A stretch of 35,936 bases of DNA, taken from CAIVAT01 sp964355945. Its GTDB lineage: Bacteria; Bacteroidota; Bacteroidia; Bacteroidales; FEN-979. The notes beneath the pieces were generated by a model. The model saw only the letters and a list, made by a program, of their open reading frames with translations, was not told the DNA's origin and did no database searches. Numbering within the stretch: the stretch's first letter is position 1; each line of letters opens with the position of its first letter. The stretch covers positions 1-35,936 of the forward strand of contig CAYHGE010000029.1 in the NCBI GenBank assembly GCA_964355945.1, written 5' to 3'. Both the position numbers and the translations under genes were made by a program. Shown here in pieces: positions 1-8,160 of this stretch.

Positions 1-83
1 CGGGTAAACGGGTAAACGGGTAAACGGGTAAACGGGTAAACGGGTAAACGGGTAAACGGGTAAGCAGGTTAGCAGGAAAACAG
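1..83. repeat. 8-bp tandem repeat array (CGGGTAAA)
   Basis: Seven perfect head-to-tail copies of CGGGTAAA fill positions 1-56. Decaying copies follow (CGGGTAAG, CAGGTTAG, CAGGAAAA). The array starts at the window edge, so its full length is unknown. It lies just past the 3' end of the minus-strand radical SAM gene. A related 8-mer array occurs at 11303-11329. There are no unique spacers, so it is not a CRISPR. Confidence 0.95.
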
Positions 84-116
84 TTGAGGTTTAAATTGTT
101 ATCAGGATATTTTGAT

Positions 117-1388
117 TTAGGCTGTCTTTGGCACTTTTTTGCCGAAGCTGAGATCTGCGATGTCACGGCGACGCGGAGTGTAGGTGCCATCTTCAATCTC
201 CCGGGAAACGACCTTGTTGATCAGATTGAACATCTTCATACTCTGCGGTTCATCCTTGTAAAAGGTGTCCCATGCATACTGGTAGAGTTCTGTCAGCCTT
301 TCTGCAGACATGTGCTTGGGATGGTAAACCACCTTGCCGGCATTGTAATGATTCCAGTCCGTGTCGAAAATTCGCCCCTGCTTCAGCAGATCACTATATG
401 CCTTTGTATGAGGGAAGGGGGCAAGTACGGTGAACTCGGCAAGGTCAAGTCCGATTTCGAGGAGGAAGTCAACCAGGCGCTTGATGTCATCCTCTGTCTG
501 GTTGTCTAGGCCCAGCAAAATAGTGCCTTCAACAGCGATGCCATATTCATGATACTGCTTGATTCTATTCTTGATATAATCTGATGTATCAAACACAGCC
601 TGATATACATACCATGCTCCAGCCTGTGCTGCAAGGTCAAGTACATCATCCTTATCTTCGATGGTGTGGCTTACCCATTTTTTCTTTAACGGGATCATGG
701 CTTTGAAGAGGTCTTTTTCCCATTGTGTATCAAGTGCCAGTGAGTTATCTACGATAAATAAGCGGTTGTTGTCCATTTGCGACAACTCCTCAACCACACG
801 GTCAATGGGACGCGGACGGAATCCCCTGCCACCCAGGTAACGCACGGCACAAGGATAGCAATCGTAGATACATCCACGGGATGCATGGAAGAGGTCAACC
901 ATACGGAAACCCTTGTGGTAGTAGAGGTCTTTTTTAAGAATATCCCGTTTGGCCGGTCCGATCAGGCTCATATCAGGCGGTTTGCTGATGAAATTATAGA
1001 TCTTTTTAAGATCATTTTTATCAAAATCCCTGAAGATCTCGCCAAGACGTCCTTCGACTTCACCCAGAAAAACAGAATCAGCATGCAGCATTGTCTCTTC
1101 AGCATGCAGCATCGTAGAGATTCCTCCGAAAATAACCTTTTTACCAAGCTTTCTGTATTGATCGGCAATTTCCCAGCCACGTTTGACCTGTGTGGTAAGC
1201 ATCATAGAAATACCAACAAAATCAGGGCTTTCGTCAATTACAAGATCTTCAACGTTTTCATCTGTAAAATCAATTTCGATATTTTGGGGAATTTCTGCCG
1301 CCATCACAACCGGTCCATGCGGAGGAAGGTTGAAGATGGTTTGTCCTTCAAGCTTTTCCCATTTGGGATATATCAGTTTAAATTTCAT
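117..1388 (-). CDS. cobalamin-binding radical SAM protein (rSAM-1)
   Basis: Predicted class B radical SAM enzyme of 423 residues: an N-terminal B12-binding Rossmann region (about 20-130, with VGISMML and a FGG...GEVEG stretch) followed by a radical SAM barrel. The [4Fe-4S] motif CX3CX2C is seen at Cys173, Cys177 and Cys180 (GCIYDCYPC). Such enzymes use methylcobalamin and SAM for methylation or ring-forming chemistry on unactivated carbons; the substrate here cannot be read. I chose the ATG at 1388 (MKFKLIYP, typical of the family); a TTG two codons upstream is the alternative. The usual DxHxxG B12 motif is not seen, as in many class B members. It is the outermost of four such genes around a fatty-acid-type cluster, with its own promoter about 90 bases upstream. 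Confidence 0.85.
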   Translation of the reverse strand: MKFKLIYPKWEKLEGQTIFNLPPHGPVVMAAEIPQNIEIDFTDENVEDLVIDESPDFVGISMMLTTQVKRGWEIADQYRKLGKKVIFGGISTMLHAEETMLHADSVFLGEVEGRLGEIFRDFDKNDLKKIYNFISKPPDMSLIGPAKRDILKKDLYYHKGFRMVDLFHASRGCIYDCYPCAVRYLGGRGFRPRPIDRVVEELSQMDNNRLFIVDNSLALDTQWEKDLFKAMIPLKKKWVSHTIEDKDDVLDLAAQAGAWYVYQAVFDTSDYIKNRIKQYHEYGIAVEGTILLGLDNQTEDDIKRLVDFLLEIGLDLAEFTVLAPFPHTKAYSDLLKQGRIFDTDWNHYNAGKVVYHPKHMSAERLTELYQYAWDTFYKDEPQSMKMFNLINKVVSREIEDGTYTPRRRDIADLSFGKKVPKTA

Positions 1389-1414
1389 TGTCAAGTATTT
1401 ATGTGTACGCGCTG

Positions 1415-1468
1415 AAAGGTCATTCTGAATGTGAAACAGCGTTGTCAGATACTTTGTTGCTGACCTTT
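1415..1468 (-). promoter_or_regulatory. inverted repeat in the 5' leader of rSAM-1
   Basis: AAAGGTCA at 1415-1422 and TGACCTTT at 1461-1468 are perfect 8-bp complements separated by 38 bases, inside the predicted 5' leader of the radical SAM gene. They could form a leader hairpin or a protein site. I do not see conserved cobalamin riboswitch elements. Confidence 0.4.
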
Positions 1469-1480
1469 AATCAGGGCCGG

Positions 1481-1488
1481 CAAAGTTA
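1481..1488 (-). promoter_or_regulatory. predicted promoter, -7 element TAACTTTG
   Basis: On the minus strand this is an exact match to the Bacteroidota -7 consensus TAnnTTTG. It would start transcription near 1474 and give the downstream radical SAM gene a leader of about 85 bases. No well-spaced -33 TTTG is evident. Confidence 0.55.
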
Positions 1489-1515
1489 TAAAAATTTTGC
1501 AAAAATTCAGGCTGA

Positions 1516-2694
1516 CTACTTTCTGAATAACTTTAACAACAGGTATGATAATGAACCAAAGACCGCAGCCAGGGCAACCCCAAGGATCAGGCTTCCGAGC
1601 AGATATTGCACGAGATTTTCCTTAATCCATTGTAAGGCCGCTCCGGGACTGTATTCCATACTGGCTAAGCTTGTGCCCATCGCGAAACTGCCGATGAAGT
1701 AACTCAGAAAGATGATAAAGGGAAGCATGGGAGGCAGGCTGATGTTTGAGGCTGTGACGGCGATGAATTTGTTAAGTTTAAATAGATGTGCCAGGCCGAT
1801 GGTGGTTACGATCTGCCATCCCCAGATGGGAGTTACACCGATAAACAGCCCCAGGGCAATGGACTTTGCAAGTTTCGCATTGGAATCCTTACTGTTTACG
1901 ATATATTCCATGAAGAATTCCCGGACAGATTTTTTCCGGAGCCCCTGAAAAAACTTTATCGGACGCACCCACAGCAAGGCGATAAATACCAGGATGCTGT
2001 TGGCTATGCTTACGCGTGTAAAATCCCTGAATTTTCTGAAATGAGAAATGCGTGTTTCCCTGGGTGCATAATAAACTTTGACCGGCACAGAAAGAATCCT
2101 GACATCCCGCCAGGCCAGTCTGACTAAAATTTCAACTTCATATTCATATTTCCTTGACCATATCCATTTGATTTCCTTTACTTTATTGAGTGGATAAAGA
2201 CGATAGCCTGTCTGAACGTCCAGGATCTTCAGTCCGGTTTCAATTTTAAACCAGAATATAGAAAATTTGTGGCCGAAATTGCTGGTCCCGGGTACTTCAT
2301 CCTGGGACATATTCCGGGCGCCGAGGATCATGGCATCCGGATTGTTTTCAACCATTTCCAGGAACAAAGGCAAATCTTCTGCGAAATGCTGGCCATCACT
2401 GTCGATGCTGATGGCATACCTGTATCCCGATTTGATTGCAGCCGTGAAGCCTTGCCTCAGAGCCCATCCTTTGCCTGTGTTTACCGGAATGCTGATTTTC
2501 TGAATCTCAGGAAAGCGTTGAAGGATTGTATGGGTTTGGTCCGTCGACCCGTCGTTTACCACAATTACAGCAGCCGTGTATTTCAAAATTCCATTGATGA
2601 CATCTTCAAGTGCATGATCGTTGTTGTAGGTTGGAATGATGATGCAACATTTGAGATCGTTGATTTTTTGTTGCAATGATGGTAATTCAGGCAT
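1516..2694 (-). CDS. GT2 glycosyltransferase with C-terminal DUF2062 membrane domain
   Basis: Predicted 392-residue membrane-associated glycosyltransferase. Residues about 15-235 form a GT-A fold like dolichyl-phosphate mannose synthases: IIIPTYNN near the N-terminus, NDGSTD, and the metal-binding SIDSDGQH. Residues about 255-392 match DUF2062, with several hydrophobic segments and the motif GLFIGVTPIWGWQ. Known relatives transfer sugars from nucleotide donors to lipid carriers, and GT2-DUF2062 proteins are familiar in aryl-polyene-type lipid clusters, which fits this setting. Transcribed on the minus strand from its own promoter at 2729-2736; the 121-base gap to the next minus gene carries that gene's promoter. 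Donor and acceptor are not predictable. Confidence 0.85.
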   Translation of the reverse strand: MPELPSLQQKINDLKCCIIIPTYNNDHALEDVINGILKYTAAVIVVNDGSTDQTHTILQRFPEIQKISIPVNTGKGWALRQGFTAAIKSGYRYAISIDSDGQHFAEDLPLFLEMVENNPDAMILGARNMSQDEVPGTSNFGHKFSIFWFKIETGLKILDVQTGYRLYPLNKVKEIKWIWSRKYEYEVEILVRLAWRDVRILSVPVKVYYAPRETRISHFRKFRDFTRVSIANSILVFIALLWVRPIKFFQGLRKKSVREFFMEYIVNSKDSNAKLAKSIALGLFIGVTPIWGWQIVTTIGLAHLFKLNKFIAVTASNISLPPMLPFIIFLSYFIGSFAMGTSLASMEYSPGAALQWIKENLVQYLLGSLILGVALAAVFGSLSYLLLKLFRK

Positions 2695-2728
2695 AGGATT
2701 TCTAAAATAGGCAGATCTGATTTTAGGA

Positions 2729-2736
2729 CAAAAGTA
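2729..2736 (-). promoter_or_regulatory. predicted promoter, -7 element TACTTTTG
   Basis: Exact TAnnTTTG on the minus strand, 34 bases upstream of the glycosyltransferase ATG. Together with the plus-strand element at 2876-2883 it makes this a divergent promoter region with a tandem repeat in the middle. Confidence 0.6.
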
Positions 2737-2776
2737 GGACTATTCAGCGACATTTCCTGTGATGATTTGCAACGGG

Positions 2777-2865
2777 TTTACCACCCCGTCAGGGTCTACC
2801 ACCCCGTCAGGGTCTACCACCCCGTCAGGGTCCATCACCCCGTCAGGGTCCATCACCCCGTTAAG
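2777..2865. repeat. 18-bp tandem repeat, about five copies
   Basis: Four full 18-bp units (2777-2794, 2795-2812, 2813-2830, 2831-2848) and a partial fifth (2849-2865). Every unit shares a CACCCCGTCAGGG core (the fifth diverges after CACCCCGT); the first bases vary (TTTAC, TCTAC or TCCAT). Each core contains a small imperfect palindrome. The array fills the space between two divergent promoters and ends about ten bases before the plus-strand -7 element, so it could bind a regulator or vary in copy number. Confidence 0.95.
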
Positions 2866-2875
2866 CAGATTTAAT

Positions 2876-2883
2876 TAAATTTG
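2876..2883 (+). promoter_or_regulatory. predicted promoter, -7 element TAAATTTG
   Basis: Exact TAnnTTTG only five bases before the ATG at 2888. If used, transcription would start at about the start codon, giving a leaderless or nearly leaderless mRNA. Confidence 0.5.
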
Positions 2884-2887
2884 CCCA

Positions 2888-4228
2888 ATGAAAATACTCC
2901 TGATCAATCCGCCAAGGTCACCGGAAAACAACATCCTGAAGTTTGCCCCGGAAGAGGCAAAAAGGTTCATCCATAAAAAGTTGATTGGCCCGCCTTTGGG
3001 ACTGCTAACAATCGCAGCTGCTGTTAAAGATCATGATGTGACAGTTTTTGATACGAAAGGGGAGTACGATCTGATTCCTGACACACCAGAACTGGAAAAG
3101 CTCATTCCCAGGCTGCTTGAAACATATCAGCCCGATATTGTGGGGGTAACGGCGATCACTTCTGAATTTGACTTCTGTGTCGAAATTTGCCGGGTTGTAA
3201 AACAATTCAATCCACTGATATTGACTGTTGCGGGTGGACTGCATGCAACTTTGTGCCCGAATGACTTCACTGACTCTGCATTTAATATCGTTATTCCAGG
3301 ACAATGCCCGAATATTTTCAGGGAGGTTGTCAGGGTGAGGGAGGCGGGAGGTGCTTTTGAGGCCATACCCGGAATTCTTATCAATGGTGCTGCCGGATTA
3401 AGGCGAACAAAAGGAAATCCTGGTACATGGGATATCGTTGATGCAGATTACCTGATGCCTGACCGAAGTCATCTGAAACGCTGGATCGATACCTATAAAG
3501 TTGGAAACAGCCCGTTTCCGAGTACCTATCTCTTTACATCCCTGGGCTGTCCGTATAAATGCACTTTCTGCTCAATCTGGAGCCAGTTTAAAGGAAAATA
3601 CTACCAACGCACCGTCGAAAGTCTCATCACTGAGCTGAAAAGCATTGATGAATACCCTGTGGTGCGCTTTGCTGATGCGAATACTGTGGTGGATGAAGAG
3701 TTTATGCTCCGGTTGTTCAGGAGGATGGAAGAGGAGGGAATTCATAAAACCATCATCATGGATATCCGGGCGGATGTAGCTGCAACCAGACCTGATATCA
3801 TCGAAAAGCTTGCCAGGGGTGGGTTGAAGGTCGTAATTTGCGGGTTTGAGTCGTTTCGTGATGAGGAACTGAAAAAATATCATAAAAATTCACCGGCAAT
3901 TGACAACCAGGAAGCTGTGAAGGTCTTTGAAAAAAACGGGATCATGGTAAGGGGAAATTATGTGGTTCCGCCGGATTATGACGTGAAAGATTTTGATGCA
4001 CTTGCCGAATATGCCGACCGCAACCGTGTGGTTTATGCAGGGTATACCGTGCTGACCCCAATGCCGGGTACTGTGTATCATAAACAGGTTGAAGATCAAA
4101 TTATTGACCGGGATTACCGGAAGTATAATTTTTTTAATTCTGTCATGAAAACAACCTTGCCGCATGATGAATTTCATACACGAATAGGTAGTTTGTGGTT
4201 GATTAAGAAGGGGACGGATGTAATCTGA
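2888..4228 (+). CDS. cobalamin-binding radical SAM protein (rSAM-2)
   Basis: Predicted 446-residue class B radical SAM enzyme. The N-terminal B12-binding domain (about 1-150) has the standard opening MKILLINPPRS, then GPPLGLLTIAA, VGVTAIT and AGGLHAT. The radical SAM domain carries CX3CX2C at Cys221, Cys225 and Cys228 (GCPYKCTFC). A C-terminal part (about 340-446) contains the GxxVP and TPMPGT stretches common in this family. Likely roles are radical methylation or C-C bond rearrangement of a lipid or polyketide intermediate, inferred only from the adjacent acyl-synthesis genes. It is followed after 41 bases by another gene of the same family on the same strand, so the two are probably co-transcribed and may act in sequence. 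Confidence 0.88.
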   Translation: MKILLINPPRSPENNILKFAPEEAKRFIHKKLIGPPLGLLTIAAAVKDHDVTVFDTKGEYDLIPDTPELEKLIPRLLETYQPDIVGVTAITSEFDFCVEICRVVKQFNPLILTVAGGLHATLCPNDFTDSAFNIVIPGQCPNIFREVVRVREAGGAFEAIPGILINGAAGLRRTKGNPGTWDIVDADYLMPDRSHLKRWIDTYKVGNSPFPSTYLFTSLGCPYKCTFCSIWSQFKGKYYQRTVESLITELKSIDEYPVVRFADANTVVDEEFMLRLFRRMEEEGIHKTIIMDIRADVAATRPDIIEKLARGGLKVVICGFESFRDEELKKYHKNSPAIDNQEAVKVFEKNGIMVRGNYVVPPDYDVKDFDALAEYADRNRVVYAGYTVLTPMPGTVYHKQVEDQIIDRDYRKYNFFNSVMKTTLPHDEFHTRIGSLWLIKKGTDVI

Positions 4229-4269
4229 AGAATATCGAATATTGAATAACGAATTTCGAATAACGAAGA
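4229..4269. repeat. low-complexity GAATA/CGAA intergenic repeat
   Basis: The whole spacer between two radical SAM genes is built from repeats of GAATA and ACGAA-like words (for example GAATAACGAA occurs twice). It begins directly after the stop codon and runs up to the next ATG. I see no promoter or terminator in it. Confidence 0.7.
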
Positions 4270-5694
4270 ATGAGAGTGCTGCTTGTAAATACCAATATTG
4301 AGAAAGCGCCGTATCCGGTGCCGCCTCTGGGTTTGTGTATGCTAGCCAATGCACTCGCGGACCGGCATGAAGTGAAAATTTACGATGGTGTTTTTGACGA
4401 GGGAAAGGGCCTGGAAGCATTGGTTAATCAATTTATCCCTGATGTTATAGGGTTTAGCATCAGGAATATAGATGATGTTGTGCAGGACCGGGAAATATAT
4501 TATCTGGATGGAATTCTCGAAAAGTTCATTTCTCCGGTTAAAAGGATAACGAAAGCCACGATCATTGTGGGAGGTAGCGGATTCAGCATCTTCCCTGTTG
4601 AAATAATGGAAATCACCGGCGCTGATTTTGGCATTGTGGGTGAGGCAGAAGCCATTCTTCCGGTATTACTGGACAGAATTCAAAGAGGTTTGAATACCTC
4701 CGACATTCCTAATATTCTCACTTCCATCAATAAAGAAGTTCAAAATGGTTCCGGCTTTGCATTTATAAAGCCAGCTGCCACGAAATTTTCCGAAATAGAC
4801 AAGTGGATTGATTTTTCACCTTATCTGCACAAGGGTGTCTATTCTGTCCAAACCAAACGTGGATGTTCTCATGGATGCATCTATTGTACCTATCCCCAGA
4901 TTGAAGGTCGCAAATTTCGTACCCGTTCTCCTGTTGATATTGCCGATGAGATTGAACAAGCACATAAAAGACTCGGTTATATCACCTTTGAATTTGTCGA
5001 TTCGACTTTCAACGATCCCCGGGGACATGCAGAATCAATTTGCCGCGAGATTATCAGAAGGAACCTGAAAGTCAGACTCAGAACCATGGGAATGAACCCA
5101 AGGCATACCAGTGACGAGTTATTTGATCTCATGGCCAGGGCAGGGTTTGTACAGATCGATGCAACTCCCGACAGTGCCTCTCCGCGGATGCTGGAAAACC
5201 TAAACAAGGGTTTTGACCTGGCTGAAATTGAAAAGATGGCCAGACTGATTAAAAAATTTGACATTCCGACGATGTGGTTTTTCCTTTTCGGAGGGCCAGG
5301 GGAGGATGAATATACTTTTCGCGAAACTGTTGATTTTATTGATAATTTCGTCAATCCTGCCGACCTGGTGTATATGAATGCAGGGCTCAGGATTTACCCG
5401 AATACCCCATTGTACAAAATAGCGCTTGAAGAGCTGAGATTTGCAAAAGGGGAGTCCATGCTCCAGCCATCAGCTTACTATTATTCAAATAAAATAAAGA
5501 AACAAGTTCTTACCGATCTGATCCGAAGCACGTCATTGATTCATCCGAATTGCATTCCCGCCCTTGACACTGCGCCCACGCCACAAATGATCGCTGAAGC
5601 GCTTGAATTTCGCAGACTAAATGGAATTGATGAACCGATGTTCAGAACCCTGATCAGGATCCGCGCAGCATGGAGGGCAGCGGGAAAAATTTGA
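4270..5694 (+). CDS. cobalamin-binding radical SAM protein (rSAM-3)
   Basis: Predicted 474-residue class B radical SAM enzyme. The N-terminal B12-binding domain starts MRVLLVNTN and includes PPLGLCMLA, DVIGFSIRN, VGGSGFS and GIVGEAE (to about residue 130). The [4Fe-4S] motif is at Cys199, Cys203 and Cys206 (GCSHGCIYC). The C-terminal part includes MWFFLFGGPGED and IYPNTPLY, typical of the family. The reaction is unknown. It follows rSAM-2 on the same strand and converges with the acyltransferase gene on the other strand: the two coding regions overlap tail to tail by 41 bases (5654-5694), leaving no room for a terminator between the transcripts. Confidence 0.87.
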   Translation: MRVLLVNTNIEKAPYPVPPLGLCMLANALADRHEVKIYDGVFDEGKGLEALVNQFIPDVIGFSIRNIDDVVQDREIYYLDGILEKFISPVKRITKATIIVGGSGFSIFPVEIMEITGADFGIVGEAEAILPVLLDRIQRGLNTSDIPNILTSINKEVQNGSGFAFIKPAATKFSEIDKWIDFSPYLHKGVYSVQTKRGCSHGCIYCTYPQIEGRKFRTRSPVDIADEIEQAHKRLGYITFEFVDSTFNDPRGHAESICREIIRRNLKVRLRTMGMNPRHTSDELFDLMARAGFVQIDATPDSASPRMLENLNKGFDLAEIEKMARLIKKFDIPTMWFFLFGGPGEDEYTFRETVDFIDNFVNPADLVYMNAGLRIYPNTPLYKIALEELRFAKGESMLQPSAYYYSNKIKKQVLTDLIRSTSLIHPNCIPALDTAPTPQMIAEALEFRRLNGIDEPMFRTLIRIRAAWRAAGKI

Positions 5695-6562
5695 CCCCGT
5701 CAACAAATTTTGCATTTTTAGCCAATCCGTTAGAAGGGCCGCATTCTACATAATCCGAAATGTTCCGGCTTAGAATAACCTGCATGGTTTTATACCATTG
5801 AAGTGGTTGAAAAAGATTCCGGAAGATTTCCTGCCTGATGATTTCAGGGGTTGACAATGAAATCTGATCAATCATTGACAGGACAGGGGATTCCGGTGCG
5901 TTTATGGTCAAATGGTCTGTCTGATTTGCAAAGTCAGTGGCACCCTCCTTTAAATAGCTTGAATGATAAGGAATTGACACGGCGAGGTCGCGGGCATGCA
6001 GTGCACCTTCTTCCTTTGCAAGTTCAATAAGTTTATGGATATCATTCAGATAACCCGAAACCACAAAGGAGAATGCAGCATTTTGGTTGGTGATTTCTAT
6101 CCGCAGGTTGCTTTGATCAATCAGTTGCTGAATATCTGATTCGCTCAGCCCGATAAACGTTCCCATGCCATATCCTTCATTGCCCAGGGAAGCCCGGAGC
6201 GAAATATAAGCACACCTGATCAACTGCAACCCGGTTTCAAATGAAACTGCTCCGGTATCAAAGAGTGCAGCGTAGATGCCCATGCTGTAACCTGCTGTAA
6301 TGACAGGAGAAATGTGAGCCTTTCTCAACACAACGGAAACAGCACAACTATAGATATAGGTAATATACTGGGTGCGTAATTCATCCTGCAGGAAATTACA
6401 ATCATCGAAACTAAAACCGGCCAGTTCAGGGTCGGTGAAAACGGCAGCACGGGCCAGCAGGAGATTGAATTGTTCCTCAAAACCCGGCAATGTCTTCCCC
6501 GGATGATCAGTATAATCACCCGGAAAGGCCGGGAATACAAAAGCTATCTGATTGTCGGGCAA
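5654..6562 (-). CDS. malonyl-CoA:ACP transacylase-like acyltransferase (FabD family)
   Basis: Predicted 302-residue acyltransferase that loads an acyl unit, probably malonyl, onto the neighbouring ACP. The nucleophile elbow GYSMG puts the catalytic Ser at 93, the partner His at 200 (IPYHSSYL), and Arg116 sits where FabD has the malonate-binding Arg. The usual N-terminal GQGSQ oxyanion motif is replaced by PAFPGDY. The start is a TTG at 6562: an in-frame stop lies 15 bases upstream, and the next Met is inside the active-site elbow. That upstream stop is the ACP stop codon itself, so ACP and acyltransferase are in the same frame with five sense codons between them. Last gene of the minus-strand operon. 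Confidence 0.85.
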   Translation of the reverse strand: MPDNQIAFVFPAFPGDYTDHPGKTLPGFEEQFNLLLARAAVFTDPELAGFSFDDCNFLQDELRTQYITYIYSCAVSVVLRKAHISPVITAGYSMGIYAALFDTGAVSFETGLQLIRCAYISLRASLGNEGYGMGTFIGLSESDIQQLIDQSNLRIEITNQNAAFSFVVSGYLNDIHKLIELAKEEGALHARDLAVSIPYHSSYLKEGATDFANQTDHLTINAPESPVLSMIDQISLSTPEIIRQEIFRNLFQPLQWYKTMQVILSRNISDYVECGPSNGLAKNAKFVDGVKFFPLPSMLRGS

Positions 6563-6577
6563 CTTGATACAGGCAGT

Positions 6578-6886
6578 TTAATGGTCCATCTCAAGGAGCT
6601 GGTTCTCATGTTCAATGATAAGCAATTGCATGTCGATTAACTGCCCGATTGTTGAGACAGGGTGTTTTACAGCGTATTTGCCAATAACTTTCAGTTCAAT
6701 ATCGAGGCTGTACTTTTTTTTGAATATTTCTATCAGTTCCAGGAACATCAGGGAATCTCCATCGAGATCGCTTATAATGCTGGTATTTTCATTTATTTGT
6801 ACAATATCAACTTCACATTCTTCGGCAAAAAAACTGTAAACGATATCTTTGACTTCCTTCCTTATTTCATCTGTTATTTTAGCCAT
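6578..6886 (-). CDS. acyl carrier protein
   Basis: Predicted 102-residue acyl carrier protein. The phosphopantetheine site is in DLDGDSLMFLEL, with Ser45 as the attachment residue, inside a mainly helical acidic sequence. It is longer than the usual 75-80 residues, with a tail after about residue 85. It would carry the growing chain for the FabF-type ketosynthase upstream and receive extender units from the acyltransferase downstream. It is dedicated to this cluster; the primary-metabolism acpP is expected elsewhere. A predicted -7 element directly upstream suggests that ACP and acyltransferase can also be transcribed separately. Confidence 0.88.
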   Translation of the reverse strand: MAKITDEIRKEVKDIVYSFFAEECEVDIVQINENTSIISDLDGDSLMFLELIEIFKKKYSLDIELKVIGKYAVKHPVSTIGQLIDMQLLIIEHENQLLEMDH

Positions 6887-6905
6887 ATTATCTTTACTTT
6901 TTTTG

Positions 6906-6913
6906 CAAAAGTA
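6906..6913 (-). promoter_or_regulatory. predicted promoter, -7 element TACTTTTG
   Basis: Exact TAnnTTTG on the minus strand, in the 45-base gap between the ketosynthase stop and the ACP start. It would give a leader of about 15 bases and an internal promoter for ACP plus acyltransferase. Confidence 0.5.
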
Positions 6914-6931
6914 TGAATTTTTCGGAAAATT

Positions 6932-8152
6932 TCAGCCTTGATATTTCCTAAGTACCAGCGTTGCGTTGTGACCTCCAAAACCAAAGGAGTTTGAAATGGC
7001 TACCCGGATATCTGCAGCCCTTGATTTGTTTGGAACATAATCGAGGTCGAGGTCAGGATCGGGCTGAAGGTAGTTGATGGTGGGAGGGAGGATCCCATTT
7101 TTGAGGCTTAACGCAGTAATGATGGCTTCAATCGCTCCGGCGGCGCCAATGGTGTGACCCAGCATTGACTTTGAGGATGAGACCGGTATGCGATCGGCAT
7201 GATCACCAAACACGCTTTTGATGGCCATGGTTTCATAACGGTCATTCAACTCTGTTGAGGTGCCATGGGCATTTATGTAACCGATCTCATTCTTTTGTAC
7301 ACCGGCATTTTTAATTGCCAATTCGATTGTTTTAGCCATGCCTTCACCATCCTTCATCGGAGCCATGATATTGTATCCCTCACTGGTAATCGCATATCCG
7401 GCAATTTCAGCATGGATAGGTGCATTTCTTGCCATTGCATGTTCTTTTGATTCGAGAACAAGAACTCCGGCCCCTTCGCCGATCACAAAACCGTCACGGT
7501 CCAGAGAAAATGGTTTGCTGGCCTGGTCGGCAGGCTCATTTGCGATGGACAAGGCATAGAGTGCATTGAATCCCTGGATCTCTTCAAAATTGATAATAGA
7601 ATCAGCCCCGCCGACAATTACAACATCAGACTGACCATTTTTAATCATCTCATAACCGAAAGCTATGGCATAGGCTGAAGATGCACATGCTGTATTTACG
7701 GCAAAATTAGGGCCCATCAGCTGGTATTCAAGCGATATCCAGGCAGACATTGAGTTCGTCATTGTTTTAAAGACCGTGTTTTGCGGTGTCGTATCCTTTT
7801 CGATACTTGAATTCCCTGTGTTCACAATGCCCATAATCACACTGCATCGGGTGCGGTCAACCTGGTTAAAATCGATTCCGGAATCAGCGACAGCTAATTT
7901 TGCAGCCGTAACACACATGCGGGTAACTCTTGTCATTTGACTGGCTGCACGTTTTTTAATATAGTGGCGGGATAATTCTTCAAATTCAGGAGGAACTTCA
8001 GCAGCAACTCTTGTTGCCAATGTGCTGGCATCAAAGTGCGTAATGTCTTTAACACCGCTCCTGCCCGCTACAATATTTTTCCAGTTTTCATCCAATGATA
8101 ATCCCAGAGATGAAATGATACTCATCCCTGAAATCACAACTTCTTTTGACAT
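6932..8152 (-). CDS. beta-ketoacyl-ACP synthase, FabF/KAS II type
   Basis: Predicted 406-residue condensing enzyme that extends an acyl chain on the ACP by decarboxylative Claisen condensation. The catalytic triad is intact: Cys156 in VNTACASSA, His296 in NAHGTST and His333 in MLGHTIGAAG. The C-terminal SNSFGFGGHN glycine-rich loop is also present. Because the active-site residue is Cys rather than Gln, this is a condensing enzyme and not a KSQ decarboxylase. It follows the cytochrome gene by only eight bases and precedes the ACP, as in type II fatty acid or polyketide synthases. Chain-length control is not predictable from sequence alone. Confidence 0.92.
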   Translation of the reverse strand: MSKEVVISGMSIISSLGLSLDENWKNIVAGRSGVKDITHFDASTLATRVAAEVPPEFEELSRHYIKKRAASQMTRVTRMCVTAAKLAVADSGIDFNQVDRTRCSVIMGIVNTGNSSIEKDTTPQNTVFKTMTNSMSAWISLEYQLMGPNFAVNTACASSAYAIAFGYEMIKNGQSDVVIVGGADSIINFEEIQGFNALYALSIANEPADQASKPFSLDRDGFVIGEGAGVLVLESKEHAMARNAPIHAEIAGYAITSEGYNIMAPMKDGEGMAKTIELAIKNAGVQKNEIGYINAHGTSTELNDRYETMAIKSVFGDHADRIPVSSSKSMLGHTIGAAGAIEAIITALSLKNGILPPTINYLQPDPDLDLDYVPNKSRAADIRVAISNSFGFGGHNATLVLRKYQG

Positions 8153-8160
8153 CTGATTAG

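Noticed and set aside
1..83. CRISPR array
   Set aside because: Repeats are directly adjacent 8-mers without spacers and no cas genes are present.
777..1415. Plus-strand 212-residue ORF opposite rSAM-1, and similar long antisense ORFs across the lipid cluster
   Set aside because: They mirror genes with clear family motifs, show no domain of their own, and lack promoters.
1395..1515. Cobalamin riboswitch upstream of the B12 radical SAM genes
   Set aside because: The leaders are too short and I do not see the conserved B12-box sequence.
2777..2865. CRISPR array or coding repeat
   Set aside because: Units are contiguous 18-mers without unique spacers, and no supported ORF covers them.
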